Positions 49,401 to 60,737 are shown, numbered from the stretch's first letter. The stretch: 64,000 bases of DNA from Antedon mediterranea (GCF_964355755.1 NC_092674.1:24144001-24208000), one strand, 5' to 3'. Numbers and translations: made by a program. The notes: a model not told the origin generated them from the letters alone.

Positions 49401-51726
49401 GAAGTGGAATGTCGAAGACGACACGTTTGGATTTAATGTAAACCACAAGGACACACCAAAAACTCGTAGAGGGGTGTTAAGTGCATTAAGCTCGGTGTTC
49501 GATCCCCATGGATTCGCAGCACCATTCACGTTGAGGGGCAAACTCATCGTGCAACAACTCGTGCGTCGGGGCGTTGATTGGGATGAGTCGGTTCCGGATG
49601 ACTTGTTGTCACGTTGGCAATCATGGCAGAACGATCTCCAGAACTTACAAAACCTAAAGATACCTAGATGTCTAGAAGACAACGTGTTCGGTACTGTGGT
49701 GGCACGAGAGTTACACCACTTCGCTGACGCTTCAGAAATAGCGTATGGGGTGACTACGTACCTACGTACGACAAATGAGGACAACTGCACTAGGAGTGCA
49801 CTTATACTAGCCAAGTCACGTCTATGCCCCATGAAAACTGTGACTATACCGCGATTAGAACTAATGGCGGCGACACTGGCAGTAAAGATTGACAAGACAC
49901 TGACTCGTGAAATTGGGCTGAAAATGGGGAAATCTTGTTTTTGGACTGACAGTATGATAGTTCTGCAGTACATCAAGAATGAAGAAAGGCGGTTTAAGAC
50001 GTTCGTTAGCAACAGGTTAGCGACTATACACGACGGCTCTAATCCGGAACAATGGAGACATATCGAGGGGATACATAACCCGGCAGATATTGTATCGAGA
50101 GGCCTCGAAGCGAGGCTGCTGGTAAACAACAAGTTTTGGTTGGAGGGTCCCACATTTTTAAGACAAGATACTGACAAAACCTGGCCTATGCAACCAGATG
50201 GGTATGGTGATGTAAGCGCTGATGATCTAGAGGTGAAGAAATCTGTGAATGTGTGTACCAACGTGCAAGATAACGTTGTTATTCAACACTATTTCGATCG
50301 ATATTCGTCTTGGGTTGGATTAAAGCGAAGTGTAGCTTGGATATTGCGATTCAAAAGTTATGTCGTCCTTAAGAAAAGGAATGACATTCAGAGCCTTATC
50401 TGTGACAAACTCACGGTGGATGAAACCAAACAAGCAGAGAGGGTGATTATTCAGTATACCCAATCCACACGCTATAAAGACATCACAAACATTAAGGGAT
50501 TGGGAGCCTTCCTGGCTGACGATGGTATTATTCGGATTGGTGGTCGAATAGAACTGCAGACAACCCTCACCACTGACCAACGACATCAAATTTTGTTGCC
50601 ATGCGATAACCACGTAACCAACCTCGTTATACGGCATTACCATCTTCAAACAGGACATGGGGGTATTGAACGCACGCTGGCTGATATAAGACAGAAGTTT
50701 TGGTTGGTGAAGGGTCGGAGGAGCGTGAGACGGGAACTGTCACAGTGTATCGTGTGTAAGAGGATGAAAGCTCGGCCAACTGATCAAATTATGGGTCTAC
50801 TACCGAAGTCAAGGATGCAGATTGGCGAACCGCCATTCTCCAGGGTGGGTGTGGACTATTTTGGACCACTCGTCATTAAGCGTGGACGCACAGAACATAA
50901 ACGCTACGGTTGCGTGTTTACTTGCATGACGACACGAGCTGTCCATATAGAAGTCGCCCATTCTATGACGACGGATTCATTTATAAATGTATTGCAGAGG
51001 TTTATCGCTCGACGAGGAGTACCTCAAGAGATGGTCTCCGATAATGGCACGAACTTCGTTGGGGCCAAGCAAGAGCTCAGACGGGCCATGACCGAATGGA
51101 ATCGTCAACATATCGACAACTTTATGTTGCAGAAGGAAATCAGCTGGTCATTCAACCCACCGAAGGCGTCTCACATGGGCGGAGTCTGGGAAAGACAAAT
51201 TCGCACTATAAGAACCATTATGTATAGTCTTGTGCGCCAACAGACACTTGATGATGAGAGTCTCACTACTCTGATGTGTGTCATCGAGAACATCGTTAAC
51301 AGCAGGCCTATTACGAAACTGTCCGACGATCCAAGTGATGATCAACCATTGACTCCTAACCATTTACTCCTGCTGAGGAGTGGACCATCCTTGCCTCCTG
51401 GACACTTTGCAGAGCAAGACATCTACAGGAGACGGTGGCGACAAGTCCAGTATCTCGCTGATATATTTTGGAGAAGGTGGGTGAAGGAATACCTTCCATT
51501 GCTACAACATCGGCAAAAATGGGGTATGGAGAAAAGAGATCTTAAAATTGGTGATCTCGTCCTTATTACCGATAACTCTACTCCGCGCTATCAATGGCCA
51601 CTGGGGTTGGTGGTGGATGTGAATGTAGGTAGTGACGGACATGTAAGATCTGTACATATTAGAACTAAGGGTGGTGTCTATGAGAGACCTATAACCAAGT
51701 TATGTATGCTCGAAAGAGCTAATTAA
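46441..51726 (+). CDS. BEL/Pao Gag-Pol polyprotein
   Basis: One frame of 1761 codons with no stop or frameshift. Order: Gag-like N-terminus; zinc-knuckle region with CFNCLKPGHNASRC (391-404); Gln-rich linker; aspartic protease LLDSGST (D502); reverse transcriptase with YVDD (914-917); Pao-type A17 domain with FDPHGF; RNase H-like segment with HFADAS; integrase with an HHCC-type zinc site, then core acids D1472, D1534 and E1584; and a C-terminal basic domain after integrase (KIGDLVLITDN). It makes particle proteins and the enzymes for copying RNA to DNA and inserting it. The start is the first ATG after the LTR (CGAGTATGG). Intact motifs and near-identical LTRs suggest the element may still be active. 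Confidence 0.96.
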   Translation: MAEDRKTTLTLQRRNRKGLVTRSLNTLSALLKTEGVTIVDIDDQLERVDEAFKVVEKAHLALLDVIDDDDIFEQEEEWMAKVEKEYTDQRRSALAHSCELRKVDHGNGKVDAANNQQGTKAVGELKTSSSNLSMDSLVKAMSLPRPELQMYDGNPLRYWPFIRAFDVLMSEVSDDNFKLTTLLKYCRGRASDALQCCLMRPPTEGYKLAREILSERFGDKGTIVQTWVDKIVNRPKIDVAELRQFTDDLSSCRETLDAMGFLGELNNQRSLRSIIDKLPRYLQIRWVKEYQRIKLRGSPPTIAHVVDFVKSASKEANDPVFGSLVSGSAGNKPERQTTSNREPEKRRNKNFAIGSPSCQMCEGSHSLFGCLQFKEKNVEERLSFVKRNRLCFNCLKPGHNASRCLLNRTCSVAGCGQKHTKFLHIIKPKATQQQQQQQQAPASKAQPHQAEQTPAASVPQQPQTQPVGHADKMNTFISLPILPVTIRSPESGIEVDAYALLDSGSTSSFCTERLAKTLKVRGRPENLIINTIGDNESSVPSRIISLEVRGMGGGEPVALPLVYSTRKMTIRSSTSRALKLDEVNKWPHLNGVNLPRLDNSEVDLLIGLDVPDALQPLEIRAGGKGEPYATRTSLGWSLNGPVMGRNEKRSSTFACEIQNNVRLDQILERFWTTDCDVPALDDDDRMMSVNDKRVVKLWDQNVQFKDGHYHLPIPFKQRPPILPDNRHTAEVRLGHLRRKLVKDVSLKAKYAEVIKTLVEENHAEPVGNRNSTFPNWYLPHHAVPKKNGDVRVVFDCAAKHRGLSLNDVVMQGPDLVNSLMGVLLRFRRRQYAIMGDIKAMFHQVRVPPNEREVLRFLWWTDDEMTEVSTYRMCVHLFGGTWCPSASTYALRKAAQDNRAKVDVNITEIVNENFYVDDALISVSTEEEGVRVLKNLTALLSMGGFKLTKWIANSSEILRHVPVEDRATTVKELDLEGAILPSEKALGMKWNVEDDTFGFNVNHKDTPKTRRGVLSALSSVFDPHGFAAPFTLRGKLIVQQLVRRGVDWDESVPDDLLSRWQSWQNDLQNLQNLKIPRCLEDNVFGTVVARELHHFADASEIAYGVTTYLRTTNEDNCTRSALILAKSRLCPMKTVTIPRLELMAATLAVKIDKTLTREIGLKMGKSCFWTDSMIVLQYIKNEERRFKTFVSNRLATIHDGSNPEQWRHIEGIHNPADIVSRGLEARLLVNNKFWLEGPTFLRQDTDKTWPMQPDGYGDVSADDLEVKKSVNVCTNVQDNVVIQHYFDRYSSWVGLKRSVAWILRFKSYVVLKKRNDIQSLICDKLTVDETKQAERVIIQYTQSTRYKDITNIKGLGAFLADDGIIRIGGRIELQTTLTTDQRHQILLPCDNHVTNLVIRHYHLQTGHGGIERTLADIRQKFWLVKGRRSVRRELSQCIVCKRMKARPTDQIMGLLPKSRMQIGEPPFSRVGVDYFGPLVIKRGRTEHKRYGCVFTCMTTRAVHIEVAHSMTTDSFINVLQRFIARRGVPQEMVSDNGTNFVGAKQELRRAMTEWNRQHIDNFMLQKEISWSFNPPKASHMGGVWERQIRTIRTIMYSLVRQQTLDDESLTTLMCVIENIVNSRPITKLSDDPSDDQPLTPNHLLLLRSGPSLPPGHFAEQDIYRRRWRQVQYLADIFWRRWVKEYLPLLQHRQKWGMEKRDLKIGDLVLITDNSTPRYQWPLGLVVDVNVGSDGHVRSVHIRTKGGVYERPITKLCMLERAN

Positions 51727-51832
51727 GACCCTATAGTCGTGTTTACTATGTACATATGTATTTAGTTTTTATAATATTTCATTTACCTTTTTATTAAGTG
51801 ATTGTTAAACCCGTTTGGTTTAAAGGGGGGAG

Positions 51833-53097
51833 TGTAAAGTATTGAAATATAATAGAACGCCCTCTATAATTTTGTGGATGTTGCTCCTAGGTCTAATATA
51901 TAGGGGTGTGACCAAATTCCAGGAGAGATGAATTTTGGGTTTGAACAGCGACACATCTCCAACTCGACACTTTTCTAATTTTTTGTTGTGACAAATTGTT
52001 TATTTGGAACTTGTTTGTAACTTTTACAACTTGTTTATAACTTTGAAAGCTTGGTTAATTGTATGAAACATTTATGTGTAATTTGGCAACATTTGTGATT
52101 TCGACAACCTTGTTACTTTTTATATGTAAGTTGATTCCGATTTTTTCTTTATAGAATACTTTATGTTTATAATGTTGAATAATCGATTATGACGTTATTG
52201 GGCTCGTGAGAGTCTGTATCATTATCGATATACAGTAGTTGTTTTAATCACATATATATTATCGTTCATACCGTAGGTAGGCTATAAACTATAACTATGC
52301 ATTATATACCGTATATATATTTCTTGCCTTTGTTGATATTAGTGATTGTTTTAAATTCTCCAGTTGCGATAAGGATTTAATATGTCTAATTAGGATGTTT
52401 TTTATGATATTATTGATACATTATAGCAGTTGTATGCTATTTAGAATAACCTACTGTAGTTTGGAAATCTATACATCATTTGTATTAAGGTATAACGATT
52501 ATAAAGTGTAATGCCTGAGTGGTGCCTCATTTCGATTCATTGGAGGGCAATTTAAGTTTTTGGTTGCCAATAGCAACTGGATAGTTGAGAGGGGATGGGT
52601 TATAAATTATAAACAAGGATCGATTTATTTATATTGCAGCTGTTTTGAACTGGGAGTAGTTCAAGTGCATCTGTTTACTGTGATTGGTATATTTGAGGCG
52701 TCAAAGTCAAGTAGGTTTATATTTTGAACCCCATGGCTCGTTTTAACTTGTAGTGGTAATTGATAAGGAATACGTTTGTTACTTGTTGCTTTAATGGTAA
52801 CATTGTTGTGATCGCTATTCTATTGATATGTTTATATTAATTTTAATTGGTACACTTATACACCTTTTCATTTAACTCATTATAATATCGCTGTAACTTC
52901 TTGAATAACGTTGTATTCTGTAACACATTATAGAAAGTAATGTAGTTTCCTTTATCTTCTTTTAGTCACCAGAACAGAACGGAAGATCGGTCTATTGTAA
53001 ATAAATTGTAGATATTGTATTTGCTGGATCAGTGTCTTTTGTTATCTGCGTCGATTGACCACACACGCCACCAAGCGAACTCGCGTAGTACGCTACA
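51833..53097 (+). repeat. 3' LTR of BEL/Pao element
   Basis: Matches the 5' LTR at all positions but one. The plus-strand primer tract lies immediately before it. Confidence 0.97.
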
Positions 53098-53703
53098 GTA
53101 TGATTTATATAAACATGGCTTCTAATCCATTCAATGTCGAAACTCTCTCTATAATGGCTCTGTATCGTTCAATTATATAGCGCCCTCTCTCGGCATTTCA
53201 CTTTTCCAAGTTGGTAAAGTGTCTCATCATGGATTATTGGATTATTGGTAAATCGGACAACTAGTGCAAGTTTCGTTGTTAAAAAAAGATTCTAACAGTT
53301 AGTCCAATTGGTTGTGTTTGCTACAATACTGTTCCTGATTACAATTAAAAAGTAAAACACAACAAGTACGATGCAATATTATAATTTAATTGAATCAAAA
53401 GGAGATAAGTGATAGTTTTAAAATTATCAAGAAAGATAATAATGATGTCTATATTGTTTTTTTAACTGTGAATATTAAGTACCCACGTTTAATAATGATA
53501 GAAATTCTGTTTTGAATATTTATATTTGATAAAGGCTACGGTAATCATCCATTTTCCGAATGTTAAAACAGTGTACCAAAAAATACCTATTTTTTAAATC
53601 TAAAAATTAGAGTCAAAAGATTCTAAAAAGTGATAAATGCCTACTGCATGCCTAATAAGCCTAGGCCTACTATATTTAATCGTGATTGGCGGCCACTTTC
53701 GAT
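53098..53703 (-). other. 3' flank of the C4-like gene
   Basis: Presumed 3' UTR and downstream DNA of the minus-strand gene; AT-rich, no further element. Confidence 0.45.
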
Positions 53704-54176
53704 CTACACCGTACATACAACACACGACAACTCGTAGCCGTTAATGTACGGAGATGGCAGTGGGCTTGTTTTCCCTTCGATTGGATACAGCAGGAAGCCA
53801 ATGTTGTTTCCTGTGGAACTCTGTCTCATTTCTGGATTCGCATCGACACAAATGTATTCGCTTCCATAATACGTGGATTTACTACCCATCAACAAACCTT
53901 CGTACTCTTTTGTCCAATCACTTGGGCAATTGCGTTTAGCCGGGATCATCAAGTTTGTCGACTTCCCACGTGCACGACACACCGCACATACTGCATCTCC
54001 GTTGTTTACTTGGGCAAACGCAGAGACATAACCGGCAGTTTCATATTCGGCACCGTATAGATAAGCCCGGGAGCCTGAACCTGACTGAAGTCTGTCACTT
54101 TTATCAGGCGTTGTAGGCATGCACTGTGCATTTTTACCTGCTCCTTTGTAGCAACCATTTCCTCCGGCAATATACC
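53704..54176 (-). CDS. C4-like gene exon 4
   Basis: Encodes most of the C4-like domain from GYIAGGNGCYKG to the stop TAG (53704-53706 on the plus strand). The acceptor is T-rich, TTTTTTAG. Confidence 0.9.
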
Positions 54177-57100
54177 CTAAAAAAAAAACAATAAGAGTAT
54201 CTATTCAATTCATTGTGTTTAAAGTATAATTAAAAGATAACAACGAATTAAAAAAAACACAAAGAAACAAAGAAAAATATATAAATATCCATAAATACCA
54301 CAACATTTCTACTAGTGAACTCTATTAATCCATAAACATTTACATAATCAATAAGCATTTGTAATGGATTATCTAGGTATCTCAGACGGAGATCCTATTC
54401 GTAAAAAGAAAATCATTTTGGCACACATGGCGGGTCATAACTGAATTTGAACTGTGGAAGAAAAATAATGAAAACTCCCATTTGTGGCAAGTCAATGATA
54501 CACACCTGTGAACACTAGATCTGACGTATCTGGACAGTCATTTCTACCCCAACGTGTATACACAGTGGAGGAGTTGTTTAGTAGCTCCAGAAGCTTATCT
54601 CGGATGCATTTATTAGATGGCACATTTCCTTTAAATGAAATATAGACAGTTAAATTGCATCATAAAAAATATAAAGCATACACGTACACAAAATGTATCA
54701 CCTCCTTTTTGTCTTTTATATAATATATTCAGAAAAGGCAAGACAAGACCCTTGGCTTGTAACATGCATGTGACACGTGCATATTTGTGATTATTTTTAA
54801 ATGCGTTCTTGCAAATTTTAAGTGACATATCATTAAACAAAATAATATATAGCATTTACAATGTATCATCGTGTTTATGCATTAATGGTGATGATATACA
54901 GTTAGTATTTTCCAAGAATATTTCATTTTTCCTATTTTGATAGCCATATACTTTTAAAATGATATTATCATGAGCTCACCAAATCCAGCACCAGGTGAAA
55001 TTATATTCCATACGTATTGCTCAACATTGCCGCCGTACTCTCCGTTATCTTCGATGTTAAACTACACTTAAAAAGATTAAAACATTGACGGTCATCGTGA
55101 TCAGGGAGTGTTATGGAAAACATGCTAAAGGCCAATTTACACAGACGAGCGGTAACAGTAAAGCTTGGTTCCCACTAGCGACGCAACGTAGCGCAACCTA
55201 TGCAACGTAAGAAAATGCCCTTTTAATAATTGTGTTTTCCTCCGCCTGCGTGAAATCAAACATGCGATGTTTGCAGCACTGTTTCGTCTTGTGATTACGT
55301 AATACAGCACTTTGCGTCAAAACGTCGCTGCGTTGCGTCGCTAGTGGGAACCACGCTTAATAAAGCGGAAAACCGCGTAGTTTGTCCCACGTACAATCTA
55401 AATGGTCATAATAACATAGATTGTATATTTTTAATACCGTTAGCGCTCGTTTGTGTAAATTGGCCTTAATGCTGTGTGTGCTGTCCGTTTGAGGAGTTTT
55501 ATTGATCGTAGCGCCCTCTGGGGTCAACTAAGGTTAGCTCTACCGCAAGGTTACTTTCTTTTTAACAAGTATCTTTGAAAGATGTATCATTAAGATGCAA
55601 AGTTGCCTGTGTTTATCACCGTTTTAATGTTTTCTGGTGAGTTTCGGAACCTATATATAGTAGTTATGTTTTTACCTTAGAATCTGATAGTTGTTATTTT
55701 GTTAGCTGTTACTTATTATATTAGAAGAATTTTATGGATCTTTGGTCCAACATGTTACCACGAGGATGGCAAGGTGTGGCTCGTCGTTGTTTCGACGGTA
55801 TTCCACGTTAAATGTGCTGTTAAAATGTTCACCAAATTTAGTAGATAATTGGTTATCCGCAACGAAGTTGCAGGATAACCTCTTGTGATTGTACGAAATC
55901 ATTCTGTATGATTTTTGTGTAACGCTTTTCTCTAAAACTCGCAAACATAACATTTCGGTAACTATCTTAACATATTGACATTTACGTAACGTCGTCAAGC
56001 GAAGCTTTTCATGACGTTTACAATTGCGCAACGTGACTTACGCGCGATTTAACGATTTTGTCGTATTTAACATACCGGTAGCTCAACAACCAAATAACAT
56101 TTCAACTTGAAACTTTGCAAAAGTTTAATTTATATCATGCGCTAACAATTGCGTGTTTTACACAAAGTTACGCGCGCACGCGCATTTAAAATTTCAAAAT
56201 GTGCAAAATTAATTTATAATCAACTTTCTACGCGTTTCATGTCGTTTTAAGCATGTCAAAAATTCCCACGCGTGCGCACATTTTTACGTGTGCGGTGCGC
56301 ACGTAGTATTGAAAACGTACTTTTTTCGCGTGATTTATATTTTTCCAGCCTTTTCTAGTAATTTTACCAAATTTTAAACAATTTCGACTTAAAGATACGT
56401 CATACGAGCACGTCGAATTGGACAATTTGCGCGCGTTTTTTATGAAAAGGTTAAAAAATTCGTTTAAAATATGCCTTTTTTTCAACAGTCGTAATTTCTA
56501 AACTAGACGGTCAACTTTTTATGGATGGCATATTCTGGAAGTAGATGAGTTGTAGATATCGGATCAGGTATTAATATGGCTAACCGGACATTATGACGTC
56601 ATCGTATGGCCATGCGAATATAAAATTTAGGATTTTTGTATCTTTCGTCATAGCTCATCACATTGAATAGAGCGCATCTCCACTTATCCGTTTTCCATTT
56701 TCACCCCGATTTTGATTTTGTCTAGGTCAATCAAGTATCTTTCGCATGAGTTAAAAATATTTAAATTTTTTTGACGTCATCATGCCTAAAAATTTAAATC
56801 ACGTGTGGCATTAATTTCATCTTTACAGTAAATTTTAATCTGTTATAGCTCGTAAGAATAAAATGTGATAATCACGATTAAAAATTTTTCTGGAAGCTAT
56901 TGGATTGTAGATACGAAATTATGTAAAAATGTTGCCAATCGGATGTTGTGACGTCATCATATGGCCAGTTAAATAAAAAAGGTCGTATTTTCATCTTTTG
57001 CGTCATAATTCATTACATTTAAAAGAGCGCGCATCAATATTTCACGTATTCAAATTTCTTCTACACGCTAATACGTTGTTGCTGAGATAATTTCCTTTCG

Positions 57101-60100
57101 GAATTGCTACCTTCGCGTTTCATTTTAAAACCGTCAACATGTTAAAAATTGCAATAAATAGCGGGTCCCTTAATTTCACCTATTCTACACTGTATGTGAT
57201 ATGGATACAGATTATACTGTGTATATACTATATATGAATTTAAATAATAAAATTCAGCAATAACAACATATCATATTCTTCAGTTCAGGTCATAATGCCA
57301 ACGTGAACACTTCCTTTTGTCCTCAACCTATCCCCTTAATGTTAATGTTGCACCACTTGCGCGGCGGATAACCAAACTCGTCAAAGTGACGAGTTACATG
57401 TCTAGTTGTGTTTTTTGTGTTGCTTATTTTAACCGATTTAGCGCTTAACATTAACTCATAATTTGGCAAAATGTAGCCTAGTTGTATCCTAATTGTACTT
57501 TTTTTTCAAATTTCCAAAGCAGATTTAAAAAAAATCAATAACTGAAGAAACTAACTTTTAAACAAGGTATCATCCTTTGATCAAATGTATTGGTTTAAAT
57601 TACGTTCGTTTTGACAATCCTGGGAATTTTGATTAGGTTTTTTTCTCTAATTATTGTTGTGTGCCGAATCGATTTAACCAAATGAAAATCAAACCGTACC
57701 ACGAATATTGTTAACATTTGCTTAAGTATTACGTAAAGTCACGTCACGTGTAAAATTTATTTACGAAACCGTTTACCAAAAATTAATTAAACTAAGCTTA
57801 AAGCAAACAACAAAAATAATTCGCCTATAGCATCACATTTTCGCATATACCCTACATCACTAACTAGGTTAATTTGATTGATTTAATGTAGTTATTACAA
57901 CCAGTATTTTAAAATTGCCAAAAATAAAATAAATTTAGCGCTCAGAAACTTAGCAAAACACCTTTTTGCTTTATATTACAGTTTTTCAGGTAAATAAGTT
58001 ATTATCGATCCAATTTTTAGTCAAAGGGGGAATAACTATTATGAAACATCAAAATGGCATATTAAAAAAAATGTACAAAATATGGTTTCAAGACAACATA
58101 TCTTTAACATTGTCGAGAATTGCAAGAAAAAAAGAAAATAAACAGTGGGAAAGCCACTTCGCGTTTTGACCGTTAAATCGTGTAAAATCGACTTACTTCC
58201 GCATTGACGATTTTGAAGCGCCACCTATCGTTGAAAACTGAAACCACGATTTTTCGTCGCCTAGCAAATAAGTGCTGTTTTATTTTAAGCTGTCATGAAT
58301 ATTTAAGAACCGCCCAACATTACCTATTATGGTAAAAGCATTTCCTAATAAGTATTATTGAATAACCAATTGGTTTCCTTCAAAGAAACCGAAGCTAATA
58401 CTGTACAATACATTCGGCGACTGAAGTCGGGACTCGTGAAATTTATAAATGTGGTACGATTTGACTACTGTTTTGTTGTCCATTTTCTGAATAGTCGGAG
58501 GTGCATCCCAACAAATTAAAAAGATTATAATCAATTGTTTTATCAAGAATAATATTAGTTTAATCGAGTATGATATATTTCTATCCTGTTCAAAATTTGT
58601 TGGTGTATTCTCAGGCCTCGAAAGGTACGTACATTTTCTAGCTGTGGGCGTGGTTTCGGCAACGCGAGACACGTGTGTCAGTATAGGCGATAGCGAGACG
58701 TGTGTTGTACTGTGTTGATGCTGATCCGATAGTCGTTAAGTTGTACTGATTACGAGTATCATTGGTCCTGGCCGGCCTAGCCTGGTGATCTGATCCCCGC
58801 AAAAAAAAATACTTTTTTTCAATCAGTATTAATATTATTATTTTATTTTTCATTTATTATTTGATTTATTAGGCTCAATAGATGCCTAGCAGGCTTCTAG
58901 TACTAGTAGGCCTAGATTATATAAATAATAATAGTAAATAAATACTGTAATTTAATTAATAAAATACAGCTTCCATTTGCCTTACTTTTATGTCATCATA
59001 TAATATTATAATTATATATACAACCAGACATTAACATTTTTTTTAAATAATATTTATTATTTTTTCTGACACTTTCAGGAATCGTTGATGATGCAGAGTT
59101 CTTTGTCTTTGTGACTTCAAACTGAGAGTGAAGTGGATAAAAAGATGACACCGGTACCTACTGACATTGTCATACCCAAACTATAATTTAATTATTTAAA
59201 ACAAAATGTTGAATTACAAATATTTATGTTGAATGCAAACCTACTACACTATACTCTGTAAATTATGTTATTGTCATGTGGTAGACCTTAAAAATTGAAT
59301 ATTTATTGTATGTTAGGCCTATTTTATATTTTATTAATACTGTATTAATTACTAATATTATAATTTATATTATACAGTACTAGTTTGTACATGTTTTTAC
59401 CCAAAAAAAATTAATAAATAATTTGTTATTCAATCTAATTGCTTGTTTGTTCATCAATAACAAAACAATTGTAAGCAAGTATATAACAGTTCTTGGTAGC
59501 CGCTTATTTCAGGTCATATTATTAATATTAGCTAGGCCCGACGCGCCCGATCACAACGTCACTAAGTGACTTTCCGCCCCTGGAACAATCGGTCGCTAAT
59601 AGGGCTAGGCCTCAGACTCGTATAAAAGCTATTATAATAGTTATGATAAATATTCTTCAACTAAAATGTATACTGTGATAAATAAACAAGTAATAATATA
59701 CGTTGTATTGGAATGTATTTATTTATATGAATTCTTATACGCGGACAATTATAAACATCGCGTATATCGTTCGATATAAATAAATTCATAAACACGATGA
59801 CGATGTGTTTACAAAATGGCGGTTTCGGTTAGTTTTCGATGGAACAAATAGTGGTACCTTTAGTTTGAATAGTCGGAGCTGCATCCCAACCACCGAATTT
59901 TGTATCTTAATATCGTATTCTGTAGATTATTAATTTTTCTAACAGGGATTTTAAATTCAGGACTGTTCAATTTTTCTAAATATTTTATTTTAATGATTTT
60001 CTAGGGTACAATTTCGAAAAAAAGACATTGGTTGATTTTGCCGTTAAATTACAGATTATCGTTTTGTTCAAATACATTTAATTTTACATGACAATATATT

Positions 60101-60737
60101 AAAACCATTTATGAATTTATTTCACTAACAATATTTTTCCGATAATCAGCTAAATTTACAAATATTATGTTTTTCCAACACCCTAAAATTTAGCAATTTT
60201 GAACTAAATTAGAAAAGTAGGGCGCCCTCTCCGAGTCGAAATTTGACACGATTTGTCGACTGGCTGTCCCACTGTAAATTGAGCGCTCAGAAAAATACAC
60301 AGACCATCAGAAGGCGTGCTATTTAATATTTTGGCTCACATTGAAGATACAGATAACCCGAGATTTGAATAAGTTTTGCAACGTCACAAGTATAGCGATT
60401 TTATGAAATACTGTATCTATTAATAAATACATTCATGACAAATACAGTATTACTTACACATACTTCGAACCAAAAGTCCTACTATATTTGGCAAATGTAT
60501 TGCAAACAAAAGGCCTATACTGTACTATATTTGGCAAATGTATTGCAAACAAAAGGCCTATACTATATTTGGCAAATGTATTGCAAACAAAAGGCCTATA
60601 CTATTATTTGGCAAATGTATTGCAAACATTTTTCCAAGTAACTGGGCCTATATGTGATTGTACATACTTACTTTTCCACCAGCGTCACTTAATGAAATCA
60701 GGCAGCAAATAAGGATGACCGTACTGAAGAAAGTCAT
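53704..60737 (-). CDS. Secreted protein with short-chain collagen C4-like domain
   Basis: Four minus-strand exons (60737-60672, 55061-54980, 54628-54506, 54176-53704) join in phase to 247 codons plus TAG. The first exon encodes a signal peptide (MTFFSTVILICCLISLSDA). The last two encode a domain resembling the C-terminal globular part of sponge-type short-chain collagen C4: VYTRWGRNDCP, then GYIAGGNGCYKGAG, YLYGAEYET, CAVCRARGKSTNLMIPAKRN, EYICVD and the final SCVVCTV. Cys pairs in that domain are well spaced for disulfides. No Gly-X-Y collagen repeats are seen, though one could hide in the 5.6 kb first intron. Its likely place is outside the cell; the function is unknown (matrix or recognition). 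A Helentron-like element and a MITE sit in the introns. Confidence 0.85.
54506..54628 (-). CDS. C4-like gene exon 3
   Basis: Encodes NVPSNKCIRDKLLELLNNSS and TVYTRWGRNDCPDTSDLVFT; phase fits exon 4 with a split Gly codon. Donor CACAG before GTGTGT. Confidence 0.85.
54980..55061 (-). CDS. C4-like gene exon 2
   Basis: Encodes FNIEDNGEYGGNVEQYVWNI and a Pro/Gly-containing end. Acceptor TGTAG, donor TTTG before GTGAGC. It is assigned from phase and splice sites; the sequence itself is not family-diagnostic. Confidence 0.7.
55160..55359. mobile_element. Palindromic MITE, GGTTCCCACTAG family, copy 6
   Basis: Left end AAGCTTGGTTCCCACTAGCG, right end CGCTAGTGGGAACCACGCTT, near-perfect inverted ends. 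The middle differs from the other copies. Confidence 0.85.
55851..57405 (+). mobile_element. Helentron-like element, third copy
   Basis: Starts GGTTATCCGCAACGAAGTTG after TT and ends GCGGATAACC, hairpin AACTCGTCA/TGACGAGTT, then CTAG (57402-57405) before TT. Its body matches the copies in ISWI intron 13 and includes both internal units (GCTCATCACATTGAATAGAG and TCATTACATTTAAAAGAGCG). Non-coding. Confidence 0.8.
60482..60632. repeat. 38-43 bp tandem repeat beside C4-like exon 1
   Basis: Four units of GGCAAATGTATTGCAAACAA with AAGGCCTATACT, starting at 60482, 60525, 60563 and 60601. The first unit is longer by a GTA-containing insertion; the last is partial. Confidence 0.9.
60672..60737 (-). 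CDS. C4-like gene exon 1 (signal peptide)
   Basis: ATG at 60737-60735 on the minus strand; encodes a hydrophobic 19-residue leader then GGK; donor GGAAAA before GTAAGT. Upstream context is GAACATGAC. Confidence 0.85.

Larger units (their letters stand above)
45153..53097 (+). mobile_element. BEL/Pao LTR retrotransposon, full length and young
   Basis: A 7945-bp element: LTRs 45153-46417 and 51833-53097, each 1265 bp, TG...CA, differing by one base when read through (C at 45943 against A at 52623). GTATG flanks both sides (45148-45152, 53098-53102), a 5-bp duplication as usual for BEL/Pao. One intact polyprotein frame and a purine tract (AAAGGGGGGAG, 51822-51832) before the 3' LTR are present. 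The 5' untranslated leader is only 23 bp, and the primer-binding tRNA could not be named. Confidence 0.97.
55062..60671 (-). other. C4-like gene intron 1
   Basis: 5.6 kb. Contains a GGTTCCCACTAG-family MITE, the third Helentron-like copy and a 38-bp tandem repeat next to exon 1. AATAGTCGGAG and TGCATCCCAAC occur together at 58490-58513 and again at 59867-59890, a small unnamed repeat. No further exon was recognised. Confidence 0.5.

Noticed and set aside
49314-50261. 315-codon minus-strand open frame
   Set aside because: Antisense shadow of the BEL/Pao polyprotein; no recognisable domain.
53686-54060. 124-codon plus-strand frame
   Set aside because: Antisense shadow of C4-like exon 4, which carries the recognisable domain on the minus strand.
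60435-60712. Overlapping 68- and 74-codon plus frames
   Set aside because: Created by the 38-43 bp tandem repeat and antisense to the C4-like first exon.
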